A DNA stretch of 64,000 nucleotides from Treponema sp. UBA4692 (GCA_002404895.1 DHKO01000008.1:24174-88173); one strand, 5' to 3'; shown: positions 33,423 to 43,217, counted from the first letter of the stretch. Made by a program: numbers and translations. Notes: a model not told the origin generated them from the letters alone.

Positions 33423-34127
33423 TCATTCCATATTTTGCAGTTCAATCGCAATCTCTTCCATTTCACGGTCGGTCATTGCGATTGTCTCTGCAACACGGTA
33501 AAGCTCGCGCCTTACGCTTTCAGGAACTTTCGTTGTTGTTTTGTAACGAAGCTCATGCTCAAGACTCGCCCAAAAGTCCATTGCGATTGTGCGGATTTGA
33601 ATTTCGACATGAACATTGTGCGTCGCCTCTGAAAGATAAACCGGAATCTCAATCACGAGATGAAGGCTTCTGTATCCAGACGGCTTCGGATTCTTTATAT
33701 AATCCTTTTCCTGCACCAGCGAAATGTCAGGCTGCTTCAAAAGCAAGTCGCGCACCGTGTAAATATCCGAAATGTAAGGACAAATCACGCGAACTCCAGC
33801 AATATCATCAAGATTTCCAATCATCGCCTTGAAAGTCATCGGAAGATTTCTTTTCTGAAGCTTTCCGGCAATGCTTTGCGGCGACTTTATCCTCGATTTT
33901 ACAGTCTCAATCGTGCTTCTCCGTCCAGAAACCTTGTTTTCCTTGTTCAAAATATCGAGTTTTGTCTCAATCTGCTTGATTGCGCTTTCGTAAACCATCA
34001 TTATCTGCTGGAATTCAAAAGCCATCTTGTAGAAATCTTCAGGATTGTTCGCAATCGAGTTTGTTATAACTTTTGGAAGATTTTCCGTGTCAGGCACATC
34101 TTCCGTCGCAATTTCGTCAAGATTCAA
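33423..34127 (-). CDS. Small alarmone (p)ppGpp synthetase, RelQ/YjbM type
   Basis: 234 residues holding only the RelA/SpoT synthetase domain, with no HD hydrolase or TGS/ACT regulatory domain. Marks are VKSRIKSPQSIAGKLQKRNL, the ATP/GDP-handling DDIAGVRVICPYISDIY, PKPSGYRSLHLVIEIP and EIQIRTIAMDFWASLEHEL. Typical small alarmone synthetases have this length and synthesise ppGpp or related nucleotides. The protein lies alone, convergent with yfcE. Confidence 0.9.
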   Translation of the reverse strand: MNLDEIATEDVPDTENLPKVITNSIANNPEDFYKMAFEFQQIMMVYESAIKQIETKLDILNKENKVSGRRSTIETVKSRIKSPQSIAGKLQKRNLPMTFKAMIGNLDDIAGVRVICPYISDIYTVRDLLLKQPDISLVQEKDYIKNPKPSGYRSLHLVIEIPVYLSEATHNVHVEIQIRTIAMDFWASLEHELRYKTTTKVPESVRRELYRVAETIAMTDREMEEIAIELQNME

Positions 34128-34329
34128 AATTTTCCTCTAAAAAATCCGCAATTTTTCAAAGCCGCGAATTCTTTTACTTTATAAACAAAATATATTGATA
34201 AAAGTTTCTCACGGCAAGTTTTTTTTAGCACTGTCCCCACTTCGCTTGTGCCGGGCTTAGCATTCTTTAGCGCATTTGCTTTTTTCCGTTCAAAACAAAA
34301 AAAATCAGTGCAATCCGTGTTTTTAATTA

Positions 34330-35721
34330 TCAAATTCCCAGAAGTTTCTTCGCATTTCCGAAAGCCGTTTTTTGTTCAATAGACGCTCCGGCATTTGTAA
34401 AAAGCGGCAAAAATTCGTCGCAAAGTTTTTTGTTCTTCTCAAATTCTTCCTTATTTTCAGAAGCATAAACGGTGTTCAGGATAAAATAAACCAGCGGCGT
34501 TATATTGCATTTCTCGCTTTTCTCTTTCATCGACTTTTTCGCTTTTTCTGCATATTTTTCAAGATAATTCTTCAGGCTGTTCCAAGCCTTAAAATTCACG
34601 AGCCGGTAAATAAAAGAATTTGGAATTTCAGTCGCGACAGAGCTTCCGTCCGCATATTTCATTCCGAAATCCGCATATCCGATTTTTTTGTCAGCATCGC
34701 TGCCTTTTTCAAGCAAGACTTTTATCGTTTCAAAATCATCAAGCTCAGCGGCAAGAAAAAGCGCATTCGTTCCGACTTTTCCGCTTATGTGCTTTTCAAA
34801 CGCGTCAACATCCGCAGTTTTTTCAGCCGACAGCTTAATTATTTTTTCGATATTTTTCATTTTCTCGTCAAATTCTTTTTGATTATCCAATTTTCCGTTC
34901 TGAGCAGCAAAAATAATCGAGGCAAGCCCGGACTTCTCAAAAGTGGCGCGAATCTGATGAAGAACATTCATATATTGCTGCTTTCTGAAATTTTCCGGAA
35001 GCGAAGACAAGTCAAGCTCCTTGAAAAGCTGATTTGTTCTCGCCTGAACAAGATTTTCAGTGAATTTTTTCTCGCCGCCTTTCAAAATGCCTTTTTTCTG
35101 AACCGCATAATATAAAATAGAAACTCCGTCGATTTTATAAGCGCCAAAATCAGTTTTCTCAGCGATTTTTTCAAACTCCGCAAAATCGCATGAATCTATC
35201 GCCGCCTGAATCTCATTTGAAGATTTTTTCTGATAGTCAGAAATCGCTTTTTCCTCGGCTTTCTTCAAATTCCTAAACATTTTCGGGCTGAACTGAACCC
35301 AAAACTGCTCTTTCCCATTGAAAGAATCAAGAAATTTTTCTGTCGGCTTTGCAAAAATCCCCTTTGAAACTCCGTAATTCCAAAATTCAAGAGCTTTTTC
35401 AGTTTTTTTATCGTACATAAAAAGCGCGAAAGCCTGCTGCAAAAAATGCGGAAGATAATCGCTTGCAAGCGAAACATTTTTGAACGCGTTTTCATAGCGT
35501 TTTTCAGCTTCAGCAAAATCAAAATCGGCAAGAGCAACAAAGCCTTTAGCCCAGTCCGCAAAGAAATCGCCAGCGTCGCCTGCCATTTCCTGAATCTGCT
35601 CGTAAAAAGGCGACATATTTCCACGGTTCTTGTAAACAAACTCGCGGAAAACCGAGTCGTAAATATATTCAATCGCCTGAAATTTTATCTCGTCAAAACT
35701 GCTTTCATTTTTCGTTTTCAT
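34330..35721 (-). CDS. TPR-like plus ankyrin-repeat protein of unknown function
   Basis: 463 residues, soluble, no signal peptide. The N-terminal half is helical and repeat-like (WAKGFVALADFDFAEAEKRY, then FFALFMYDKKTEKALEFWNY), as in TPR-type helical repeats. The C-terminal half has ankyrin-type helix-turn units: VGTNALFLAAELDDFETIKV followed by LLEKGSDADKK, and ITPLVYFILNTVYASENKEE. Ankyrin repeats mediate protein binding. Promoter and partner not evident; position between a small alarmone synthetase and cimA gives no clue. Confidence 0.75.
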   Translation of the reverse strand: MKTKNESSFDEIKFQAIEYIYDSVFREFVYKNRGNMSPFYEQIQEMAGDAGDFFADWAKGFVALADFDFAEAEKRYENAFKNVSLASDYLPHFLQQAFALFMYDKKTEKALEFWNYGVSKGIFAKPTEKFLDSFNGKEQFWVQFSPKMFRNLKKAEEKAISDYQKKSSNEIQAAIDSCDFAEFEKIAEKTDFGAYKIDGVSILYYAVQKKGILKGGEKKFTENLVQARTNQLFKELDLSSLPENFRKQQYMNVLHQIRATFEKSGLASIIFAAQNGKLDNQKEFDEKMKNIEKIIKLSAEKTADVDAFEKHISGKVGTNALFLAAELDDFETIKVLLEKGSDADKKIGYADFGMKYADGSSVATEIPNSFIYRLVNFKAWNSLKNYLEKYAEKAKKSMKEKSEKCNITPLVYFILNTVYASENKEEFEKNKKLCDEFLPLFTNAGASIEQKTAFGNAKKLLGI

Positions 35722-35899
35722 AATTTCCCCAAGAATTTTTCACCGAACAATTTTTTCGCCGTAGCAAACCAAAAAACTGTAAAAATATTCTGCAAATCAA
35801 AGCAAAACTCGCGCGTCGCTGAATTTTTCTGAGCATTTCACAATTTTTGAATTGCAAAATCAGAGTCAACATTAAAACTGCGAATTGCAAATCACAATC

Positions 35900-37498
35900 C
35901 TAAATGACTTTTCCGAATTTTCTTTCCAAATCTTTTATCAATTTGTATTCAAAAGAATCCGCAAGCGCAAGATATGACGCTTCAATCACATCGCTTGAAA
36001 CGCCCATCGTCGCCCACTGGTTTATTCCATCGCTCGACTCAATCAAAACGCGGACACGGCTCGCAGTCGCGCTTTTTCCGTCAAGAACGCGGACTTTGTA
36101 ATCTGTAAGATGAACCTGCGAAATATTCGGATAAAAAAGAACGAGAGCTTTTCTCAGTGCCTCATCAAGAGCATTTACTGGACCGTCGCCGTCGCCTGCC
36201 GTAATCACAACTTTTCCGTCAACATCGATTTTAAACTGCGCAAACGCGCTTTGGTCATCGGCAAAGCGAGGAAATTCTCCGCTCGTCTTGTAATAATGAA
36301 GATTGTAGAACGGCTGATATTTTCCCATTGTTTTTCTGACCAAAAGCTCAAAGCTCGCATCCGCGCCCTCAAACTGATAGCCGTCATGCTCCAAATCTTT
36401 CACTTTCTTGACAATTTCAGCCACAACCGGAGAATTCTTGGTAAGAGACGAGTCAAATTTTTGGACTTTTTCAACAATCATGCTCTTTCCAGCAACTTCG
36501 CTCATCAAGAACACTCTCTCATTTCCAATCGTTTCAGGCGTTATATGCTCGTACGCAAAAGGATTTTTGATAACCGCGTCAATGTGCATTCCAGCCTTGT
36601 GCGCAAACGCGCTCGCTCCAACATACGGCATTCCAGGCTCAAGAGCAATATTAGAAATCTCGGCGACACGCTTGCAGATTGGAGTCAAAATCTTCATATT
36701 TTCTTTTGGAATACATTCATAGTCCAGCTTCAGCTGCAAGTCCGCAACAACCGTGCTCAAATTGGCATTTCCAGTACGCTCGCCAAAGCCAAGCAAAACG
36801 CCCTGAACGTGTGTTGCGCCAGCTTCAACCGCCATTATCGAATTGGCAACCGCAAGTCCTGCGTCATTATGAGTATGAATTCCGACAGAAACTTTTTCAC
36901 CAAAAGTGTCAACAACAGCCTTCGTGAAATCAAAACATTCTCTCGGCATTGCTCCGCCTTTTGTTTCGCAAAGACAAAGACACTCCGCGCCGCCTTTCAC
37001 AGCAGCCTCAAGGCATTTCATCGCATAATCTGGATTCGCCTTGTATCCAGTAAAAAAATGCTCGGCATCAAAAATAATTTTTTTCTTATTTTCCACGAGA
37101 TATGCGACAGTCTCTTCAATCATCTCCAGATTTTCTTCAAGAGACGCATGAATAATATCCGTAACCTGAAAATCCCAAGTTTTCCCAAAAATGCAGACAT
37201 ATTCCGTTCCAGCCGAAAGCAGACTTTTCAAATTCGCATCTTCCGAGCATTTTATGCTTTTTCGCCGCGTAGAGCCGAAAGCGACCAGTTTTGAATGTTT
37301 CAAATCCAGTTTTTTCGCTTCCTCAAAAAATTCCATATCTTTCGGATTCGAGCCGGGATTTCCAGCCTCAATAAAAGTGATTCCAAGCTCGTCGAGAGCC
37401 TTTACAATATTTATCTTGTCCTGAACCGAATAGCTGATTCCCTCGCCTTGCGAGCCGTCGCGCAAAGTAGAATCAAGAACAGTAATTTGCTTTTTCAT
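35900..37498 (-). CDS. cimA: (R)-citramalate synthase
   Basis: 532 residues from the ATG at 37498 with GGAGATTTAT just upstream. It condenses pyruvate with acetyl-CoA in the threonine-independent isoleucine route. The DRE-TIM metallolyase start is LDSTLRDGSQGEGISYSVQD, the CimA-type variant (most LeuA have LRDGEQ), and PGSNPKDMEFF and GIHTHNDAGLAVANSIMAVE follow. The C-terminal allosteric LeuA dimer domain (KVVITAGDGDGPVNALDEAL) is present, so feedback control by isoleucine is likely. Length and motif favour CimA over LeuA or homocitrate synthase. Confidence 0.87.
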   Translation of the reverse strand: MKKQITVLDSTLRDGSQGEGISYSVQDKINIVKALDELGITFIEAGNPGSNPKDMEFFEEAKKLDLKHSKLVAFGSTRRKSIKCSEDANLKSLLSAGTEYVCIFGKTWDFQVTDIIHASLEENLEMIEETVAYLVENKKKIIFDAEHFFTGYKANPDYAMKCLEAAVKGGAECLCLCETKGGAMPRECFDFTKAVVDTFGEKVSVGIHTHNDAGLAVANSIMAVEAGATHVQGVLLGFGERTGNANLSTVVADLQLKLDYECIPKENMKILTPICKRVAEISNIALEPGMPYVGASAFAHKAGMHIDAVIKNPFAYEHITPETIGNERVFLMSEVAGKSMIVEKVQKFDSSLTKNSPVVAEIVKKVKDLEHDGYQFEGADASFELLVRKTMGKYQPFYNLHYYKTSGEFPRFADDQSAFAQFKIDVDGKVVITAGDGDGPVNALDEALRKALVLFYPNISQVHLTDYKVRVLDGKSATASRVRVLIESSDGINQWATMGVSSDVIEASYLALADSFEYKLIKDLERKFGKVI

Positions 37499-37510
37499 AT
37501 AAATCTCCAT

Positions 37511-37903
37511 TTAGTCCGGCAAAAATCTAGCCCTGTTTGTGTCGGTTTCAAAAACATCAACTGCAAAAATATGAGTTTTTTTATCAAATTCGCTATCTTT
37601 CTTCAATTCGGGAACAATACGGATAAGATTTTCATAGATATAAGCCGCAATTCGTTCCGCGCTAGGATTCTGGTCAAAATATTCAAAATCGTTCAGGTTT
37701 TTATGGTCAAGACTTTCGCAAACCGTTTTCAATGCCTTTTTCAGAACGGAAAAATCAAGCAGCATTCCGCCAGCGTCAAGATTTTTTCCCTCAACATGAA
37801 CAAAAACCTTGTAATTGTGTCCATGCAAATTCTCGCATTTTCCGTGATAATCCCGCAAAAAATGCGCAGAAGCAAAAGAAGTTTCAACTCTAACTTGATA
37901 CAT
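37511..37903 (-). CDS. queD: 6-carboxy-tetrahydropterin synthase family protein (QueD)
   Basis: 130 residues from the ATG at 37903-37901; a longer frame reaching 38068 reads into a dispersed repeat and is discounted. Zinc-binding His14, His27 and His29 (SAHFLRDYHGKCENLHGHN) and catalytic Cys23 are present, and the later FDQNPSAERIAAYIYE matches the PTPS/QueD family. It makes the queuosine precursor carboxy-tetrahydropterin. Other que genes are not in the window. Its stop lies 12 nt from the cimA start, so they share a transcript. Confidence 0.9.
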   Translation of the reverse strand: MYQVRVETSFASAHFLRDYHGKCENLHGHNYKVFVHVEGKNLDAGGMLLDFSVLKKALKTVCESLDHKNLNDFEYFDQNPSAERIAAYIYENLIRIVPELKKDSEFDKKTHIFAVDVFETDTNRARFLPD

Positions 37904-37979
37904 AGCGAAATTATAGCAAATTTCACCGAAAAATAGAAGTTGACAAAAAAACGAAAAGCAAATTGCAGAAAACAGATTC

Positions 37980-38100
37980 TTGTATTTTTTTGGGCGTTCC
38001 AGCCTTATGCAAGAAGCGGCACAAGCAGGAAAGGCTGTCGGGTGTTTCGTGGTTTCATTGCTCCGCAACTCACTTCGTTCGCCACTACACCCCCTAACGC
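37980..38100 (+). repeat. GC-rich dispersed repeat
   Basis: In the 391-nt gap 37904-38294, the block from about 37990 contains TGGGCGTTCCAGCC, then CGGGTGTTTCG (38039-38049) and ends CCCTAACGC (38092-38100). The last part shares its termini with the folA insertion (3380-3427), with the middle differing. It matches the general look of a widespread repeat type in Bacteroidetes and spirochaete genomes that I recognise by these end words. No gene is seen here. Confidence 0.5.
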
Positions 38101-38141
38101 TTTAGCCGCGCAGGCAGAATCAGTTTTTAAAACTTTAAAAC

Positions 38142-38189
38142 AAAAAAAGCGCAGACAAGAACATTTATTTAAAATATTCTCATCTGCGC
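38142..38189 (-). terminator. Chemotaxis operon terminator
   Basis: On the minus strand, a hairpin with GCGCAGA (38189-38183) and TCTGCGC (38155-38149) ends in TTTTTTT (38148-38142), about 106 nt past the cheY stop. The rest of the gap to 38294 holds no gene. Confidence 0.8.
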
Positions 38190-38294
38190 ATAAAAATACA
38201 ACAAAATCAAAGATTCTTGTCTTCACAATGAAAAAATGAATTTTTACCCGCTTCCGCAAAAACAAAAAAGCAAGCAAAAATTCACGTTGAAGAA

Positions 38295-38732
38295 CTACTG
38301 TTTCATCACTGCAGCAATTCTTTCAAGAACCTTCTTTCTGTCCAACGGCTTTACAATGTAGTTCTTCGCCCCAAGAAGAAGAGATTTCTTAACAAGCTCC
38401 TCTTTTCCAAGCGCGCTTACCATTATGACTTTAGCATTCTTATCAAAAGCCATAATCTGCTCAAGAGCTGTAATTCCGTCCATTCGAGGCATAGTAATAT
38501 CCATTGTTACCAAGTCAACATTCGGACAAAGCTCCTTATATTTATCAACACCATCTTTTCCGTCAACAGCAGTTGCCACAACCTCGTAGCCTTCGCTAGA
38601 AAGAATCTGACCGAGCTGCTTCGCAACGAACATTGAATCGTCCACAACAAGCACGCGGATTTTTGTTCCATCAGCATTGATGCCTTCTGGCGGACGCTCG
38701 TTAATTGAAGGAAAATCTTGTCTCGTTTTCAT
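38295..38732 (-). CDS. cheY: Chemotaxis response regulator CheY
   Basis: 145 residues with a 25-residue extension before the receiver domain. The phospho-acceptor Asp78 (TMDITMPRMDG), acidic pocket Asp31/Asp32 (VVDDSMFVAK), Ser106 (VIMVSALGK) and Lys128 (YIVKPLDR) are all present. Being last in a cheA-cheW/R-cheX-cheY operon, it should carry CheA's phosphate to the flagellar motor switch. Confidence 0.95.
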   Translation of the reverse strand: MKTRQDFPSINERPPEGINADGTKIRVLVVDDSMFVAKQLGQILSSEGYEVVATAVDGKDGVDKYKELCPNVDLVTMDITMPRMDGITALEQIMAFDKNAKVIMVSALGKEELVKKSLLLGAKNYIVKPLDRKKVLERIAAVMKQ

Positions 38733-38748
38733 CTGTTCACTCCTTATC

Positions 38749-39234
38749 TTACATGCGTTCGCGAATTGCGACGTTTACTTCGATTTTACCACATTCAGTG
38801 ATTAAAGGCACGATGAGAGCCTCAACACTGCTTGTTGAGCTGCCGCCAAGAGCGGCAATTTCCATTTTCTCGCCCGCAAAAAGAGCCGGCGGTGTAAGGT
38901 CAAATTTAAATCCAAGCTCATGAAGCTTAGTTACAGCCTGAGCCGTAATCAAATTAGCAAGCTCACTGATTGTAGCTTTTGCCAAATCATCAAATTTTGT
39001 AAGCGTCTCGCCGTTCATTTTCGAAGCGACATTCAAAGCAGTCTCATATGTCATATCAAAAAGAACTCGGCCTTCAACATCTCCAGCAAGACCAACAAGA
39101 GCCGCAACGCCCATTACTGGCATAGCTGTTGATTTTAAATACAAGTCTCCGCGAGTTACTGTCGCACCGCCAAGAACTTCCTTTAAAATCTGATATGAAG
39201 TTTCAACAAATGGGTTAATGTACTCTACTCTCAT
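38749..39234 (-). CDS. cheX: CheX phosphatase of CheY-P
   Basis: 161 residues of the CheX/CheC family. The catalytic helix has the Exx-N pattern in DLAKATISELANLITAQAV, and VGLAGDVEGRVLFDM is the family beta-strand start. CheX dimers remove phosphate from CheY-P to adapt motor signalling; in spirochaetes it is used in place of CheZ. Seventeen bases separate it from cheY. Confidence 0.93.
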   Translation of the reverse strand: MRVEYINPFVETSYQILKEVLGGATVTRGDLYLKSTAMPVMGVAALVGLAGDVEGRVLFDMTYETALNVASKMNGETLTKFDDLAKATISELANLITAQAVTKLHELGFKFDLTPPALFAGEKMEIAALGGSSTSSVEALIVPLITECGKIEVNVAIRERM

Positions 39235-39257
39235 GAGTTTTACTCCTATACTGTCCT

Positions 39258-40694
39258 TTATTTTTTCTCGAATATATCAATTGTGCCAACTTTCTTAGAC
39301 AACCATGCAGGATTTCCAGCCAAAGATTCATTCTGACCAAGGAAAACAATTCCATTGCCCTTAAGTTTTTCGGCAAAATCCGCAACTACAGACTGCTGAG
39401 ATGACTGCGGCAAGAACGACAGCAAATCTCTTGCAAAAATTATATCACAAGCAGGCAAGGAATTAGTATTTGCGCAGTCATGATATTCAAACATTATACT
39501 GTCGCGAATCTCTGGTGTAAACGTAAAATCCCCATTAGCCTTTTTTGTGATGAATGGAGCATACCATCCATTTGCAATATCAGCAGGAACAGACATAAGC
39601 GGCGCATTGGAAACGTTGAGCAAGTCAACCTCGTGCGCATAAATTCTCACCTTTGCCTCTGGATAGCGTTTTCTCAAAAGACAAGCCAAAGAGAATGTCT
39701 CAAAGCCTTTTCCGCAGCCCGGATTCCAAACAACAATCTGCTTTGCAGTATTATCAGGAAGAGCCTTGTAAACAGCGTCCGCATAGTCTTTTGTCCACCA
39801 AGTTCCATTGCAAGGAGAATAAAAAGTCTTCAAGAATGAATCTGCGTCTGCCGCCGACTGAAGCTGGGTCTTGTCTTTTCCGCGCTCAGTCTCCCATTCA
39901 GAAAATCTCTTTTTCAGCCATTCCTCATTCAAAGATGAAGCCGAAAACTTCCGCATCGAAGCTAACGATTCAGTTATAAAAGAGAAATCAACTTTTTCTG
40001 GCTTCTCAGCAGCAGGAGCAGAACCTTTCGCAGCTTCTTTTTTTGCTGGCTGGGCAACAGAAACAGGCTGTTCCTGAACAGAAATTCTTGAAGCCATATT
40101 TTTGGCAACAACAGCTTCCTGAGCTTTTATGTCAGCCTTTGAACCGAAAATTCTCTCAATGTCAAGAAGAATAAAAAGCCTATTGTTTACCTCAACAACA
40201 CCTTGAATATATTTTATGTTTATATCTCCAAAGAGCGGATGAGGCGGATTTATTGTAGACTTCTGAATTCCGACAACCTTGTCAATTTCATCAACGACAA
40301 CACCGAACGTCTGTTCGCCAACTGAAACAATAAGCATATTCTCAATCGCATCATACTCGCGTTCAGGAATATCAATATTGAAAAACAGCCTAAGGTCAAC
40401 AATCGGAATAATGTCTCCACGGAGATTGTAAACACCAAGCACAAAAGGCAACGTGTTTGGAACGTATGTAAATCTTCCAGCCTTCGCAATCTCCTTGACT
40501 TTCATAATGTCAATGGCGTAATCCTTGCCAGCAAGCGAGAATGTAACCATTTTATAGTCTATAACGCTCAGATTTTCTTTCCGCTCCTGTTCAACAGCAT
40601 CAGCAGGGTCTGCCGCCGCCATCGACTGAAGACTTCCGAGATTTTGTTTAAGCACAGAGTTGATTGTCTGTTTTTCTTTTATTGCAGTTTCCAT
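39258..40694 (-). CDS. cheW: CheW fused to a CheR-like domain
   Basis: 478 residues. Residues about 46-190 are a CheW coupling domain (MVTFSLAGKDYAIDIMKVKE, FVLGVYNLRGDIIPIVDLR) that links receptors and CheA. A Pro/Ala/Lys linker follows, then residues about 240-478 resemble CheR with a SAM-binding stretch (VWNPGCGKGFETFSLACLLR, an IYAHEVDLLNVSNA segment and ACDIIFARDLLSF). The CheR-like part lacks an N-terminal alpha domain. Similar CheW-CheR-like hybrids are known in Treponema and are thought to be structural in the receptor array, not active methyltransferases. Confidence 0.9.
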   Translation of the reverse strand: METAIKEKQTINSVLKQNLGSLQSMAAADPADAVEQERKENLSVIDYKMVTFSLAGKDYAIDIMKVKEIAKAGRFTYVPNTLPFVLGVYNLRGDIIPIVDLRLFFNIDIPEREYDAIENMLIVSVGEQTFGVVVDEIDKVVGIQKSTINPPHPLFGDINIKYIQGVVEVNNRLFILLDIERIFGSKADIKAQEAVVAKNMASRISVQEQPVSVAQPAKKEAAKGSAPAAEKPEKVDFSFITESLASMRKFSASSLNEEWLKKRFSEWETERGKDKTQLQSAADADSFLKTFYSPCNGTWWTKDYADAVYKALPDNTAKQIVVWNPGCGKGFETFSLACLLRKRYPEAKVRIYAHEVDLLNVSNAPLMSVPADIANGWYAPFITKKANGDFTFTPEIRDSIMFEYHDCANTNSLPACDIIFARDLLSFLPQSSQQSVVADFAEKLKGNGIVFLGQNESLAGNPAWLSKKVGTIDIFEKK

Positions 40695-40705
40695 TATTCT
40701 CTCCC

Positions 40706-43165
40706 TTACTCGCTTAAAATCCCGCTTTCCTGACGCGCTTCAATTTCCTGACGAACACCAAGCTCCAAAAGCTGCGTAACATCGATGATAAGAGAAACCG
40801 AACCATCGCCCAAAATCGAAGCTCCAGCAATTCCCGGAGACTGAGTGAACTGGTCGCGGAGAGGCTTGATAACAACATCCTCCTCGCCGATAAGATTGTC
40901 AACCATTACACCGATTTTTTTATCCTGAGAACCGACGATTACAACAAAGCAATATTCGCCATCGTCTTTTGTCTTGATGTTGAACAACCGGCTAAGACGA
41001 AGAACAGAAATAACTTCATTTCGGACATTCAAAACTTCGTAGTTATCAATCGTGTTGATTTCAGATTTCTTCACGCGGACACTTTCAATTACATTCGCAA
41101 TTGGAATTGAGTAAACTTCCCTTCCAACACGGACAAGCAAGCCCTGAATAATAGCAAGCGTGAGCGGAAGCCGGATTGTAAACTTAGAGCCTTTTCCCTT
41201 CTCTGTTGTTACATTTACAGTTCCGTTCAGTTTCTCAATCATCGTTTTTACAACATCAAGACCTACACCGCGTCCTGAAATGTTCGTGATTTTTTCAGAA
41301 GTTGAGAATCCAGGCATAAAGATAAGGTTTGCAGCTTCCTGTTCCGTAAGAACTTTATTCGGATGAATCAGTCCTTTCTCTATGGCTTTTGCACGCACTT
41401 TATCAATATCGATACCAAAACCGTCGTCCACAACTTCAATGACAATCATGTTGCCTTCGTTTGCGGCTTTCAAAAGAACAGTTCCAGTCTCATCTTTGCC
41501 TTCTTCCTTGCGCTGCTCCGGCATTTCAATTCCGTGGTCAACAGAATTGCGAACGCAGTGCATAATCGGATCCATAAGGTCATCGATTACAGTCTTGTCA
41601 AGCTCAGTCTCTTCACCTTCAATGAGAAGCCGGACTTTCTTGCCCAAGTCTTTCTGCAAATCACGGACAACACGCGGGAATCTGTCGAAAATCTGACTGA
41701 TTGGAACCATTCGGATTTTCATTACGCCTTCCTGAAGTTCTCCAGTTATGCGTCCGAGATTTTGAGTTGAAGAATGGAATTTAGAGTTCAAATCCTTGAA
41801 ACGGTTTTCAAAAGCGTCAAAGAAATTTGCAACATCTCCAAATTCGTTCATAATATTGGCTTTGATGTCTTTTACAGCAACACCGTTTTGAATTTCCTCG
41901 AGATATTGAGGAAGCTGCTCAAACATTCGTCGAATTTTTTCCTTATATGACGAGTCAAGCGTCTGGAACTGAACAAGCATATCAGCCAAGTGCTGCTGGC
42001 TTTGGTTAAATGCAGCCTTTGTAATTACAGTTTCAGAAACAAGGTTCAAAAGATAATCGATTCTCTTTGAATCGACACGCAAAATTGAGCTTTGCTGAGC
42101 ATGTCCGCTTGCAGGCGCGCCTTTTGCAGGTGCTTTAGCCGGAGCTGCTTTTGATTCCGCAGGCTTATTAGCCAGAGAATTGTTTGCGGTCGCCTTATTT
42201 TCTGCTGGCTGGGAAGCCGTTTCTGTTTTCTGAGCAGCAGGCTGAGCCGAAGTATTTTGCACTGGCGCAGTTTGAGCAGAAACAGCAGGCGCGTTCTGAA
42301 CTGATTTTTGCTGAGCATTAGATGCAGAATCCGAAGCGACAGCATTATCAATGCACTTTGCGTCAACGCTTACTGTAACATCATCAAGAAAAGCAGTATC
42401 TTCGATTTGCTCCTGGGAATTTGTGGAAGCAACGTAATATGTTACATTTTTATAGAATTCATCTGAATAAAGAGCATCAAAATCCGGCACTGTTTTCAAG
42501 ACAGTTCCGCACGCTTTCAACGCCGCAAAAACCTGAATTCCGCCGACAGATTTCATCGGATTGTTGTCGTCAAAAACAACAGAAAGCTGCCAAAGTTTTT
42601 GACCGCCAACGCATCCCTGTTTCAATTCCAAAAGCTCATATTCCGACAAGTCAACTTTTTCAGAAGATGAATTTGAAGCAGGAGCAACAGCATTTTGAGC
42701 CGTTGGCTGAGACGCAGCCGCTTTTGGAACTTCCGCAACAGTTTTATTTCCAGAATTTTCGGAAGAGTTTCCAGGAATAAGCGAACGGATTTTATTCGTG
42801 ATTTCTTCTACACTTTCTCCGTAAACAGAACCGTTTGTGCGAGCCTCAAGCATCGCCTTGATAACATCAAGAGCTTTCAGCAGTGTGTCTACAATATCTT
42901 CATTGACTTTCACACGGTCTGAACGGACCTCATCAAGAAGGTCTTCCATTGTGTGTGCAAAAGTAGAAATTTCTGTAAATTCGACAGCGGCTGAATTTCC
43001 TTTCAAAGTATGCGCAGCTCGGAAAATTTCATCGATTGCGTCATGGTTGTCAGGATCATTCTCGATTGCAAGAATATTGCTCTCAAGATTGTCAACCATC
43101 GTTTCCGCTTCAGAAAAGTAATCTTTCAATAATTCTTCGTTGGTAGCGTCAAGATAATCACTCAT
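40706..43165 (-). CDS. cheA: Chemotaxis histidine kinase CheA
   Basis: 819 residues. An N-terminal Hpt domain carries the phosphoryl His52 (RAAHTLKGNSAAVEF). A P2-like domain (about 165-260) and long Ala/Gln/Pro linkers with many Ala precede the dimerisation segment, the HATPase core (HCVRNSVDHGIEMPEQR N-box, VVDDGFGIDIDKV G1, FMPGFSTSEKITNISGRGVG G2) and the C-terminal CheW-like regulatory domain (GLLVRVGREVYSIPIANVIE). First gene of the chemotaxis operon. It phosphorylates CheY in response to MCP signals. Confidence 0.96.
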   Translation of the reverse strand: MSDYLDATNEELLKDYFSEAETMVDNLESNILAIENDPDNHDAIDEIFRAAHTLKGNSAAVEFTEISTFAHTMEDLLDEVRSDRVKVNEDIVDTLLKALDVIKAMLEARTNGSVYGESVEEITNKIRSLIPGNSSENSGNKTVAEVPKAAASQPTAQNAVAPASNSSSEKVDLSEYELLELKQGCVGGQKLWQLSVVFDDNNPMKSVGGIQVFAALKACGTVLKTVPDFDALYSDEFYKNVTYYVASTNSQEQIEDTAFLDDVTVSVDAKCIDNAVASDSASNAQQKSVQNAPAVSAQTAPVQNTSAQPAAQKTETASQPAENKATANNSLANKPAESKAAPAKAPAKGAPASGHAQQSSILRVDSKRIDYLLNLVSETVITKAAFNQSQQHLADMLVQFQTLDSSYKEKIRRMFEQLPQYLEEIQNGVAVKDIKANIMNEFGDVANFFDAFENRFKDLNSKFHSSTQNLGRITGELQEGVMKIRMVPISQIFDRFPRVVRDLQKDLGKKVRLLIEGEETELDKTVIDDLMDPIMHCVRNSVDHGIEMPEQRKEEGKDETGTVLLKAANEGNMIVIEVVDDGFGIDIDKVRAKAIEKGLIHPNKVLTEQEAANLIFMPGFSTSEKITNISGRGVGLDVVKTMIEKLNGTVNVTTEKGKGSKFTIRLPLTLAIIQGLLVRVGREVYSIPIANVIESVRVKKSEINTIDNYEVLNVRNEVISVLRLSRLFNIKTKDDGEYCFVVIVGSQDKKIGVMVDNLIGEEDVVIKPLRDQFTQSPGIAGASILGDGSVSLIIDVTQLLELGVRQEIEARQESGILSE

Positions 43166-43217
43166 ATCTATATTTTAACCCTTTAAGATTCAAAGTCAAG
43201 GAAAAACGATTTTAAGA

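Noticed and set aside
37904..38068. Long N-terminus of queD to 38068
   Set aside because: Reads into the dispersed repeat; ATG at 37903 gives a standard QueD start.
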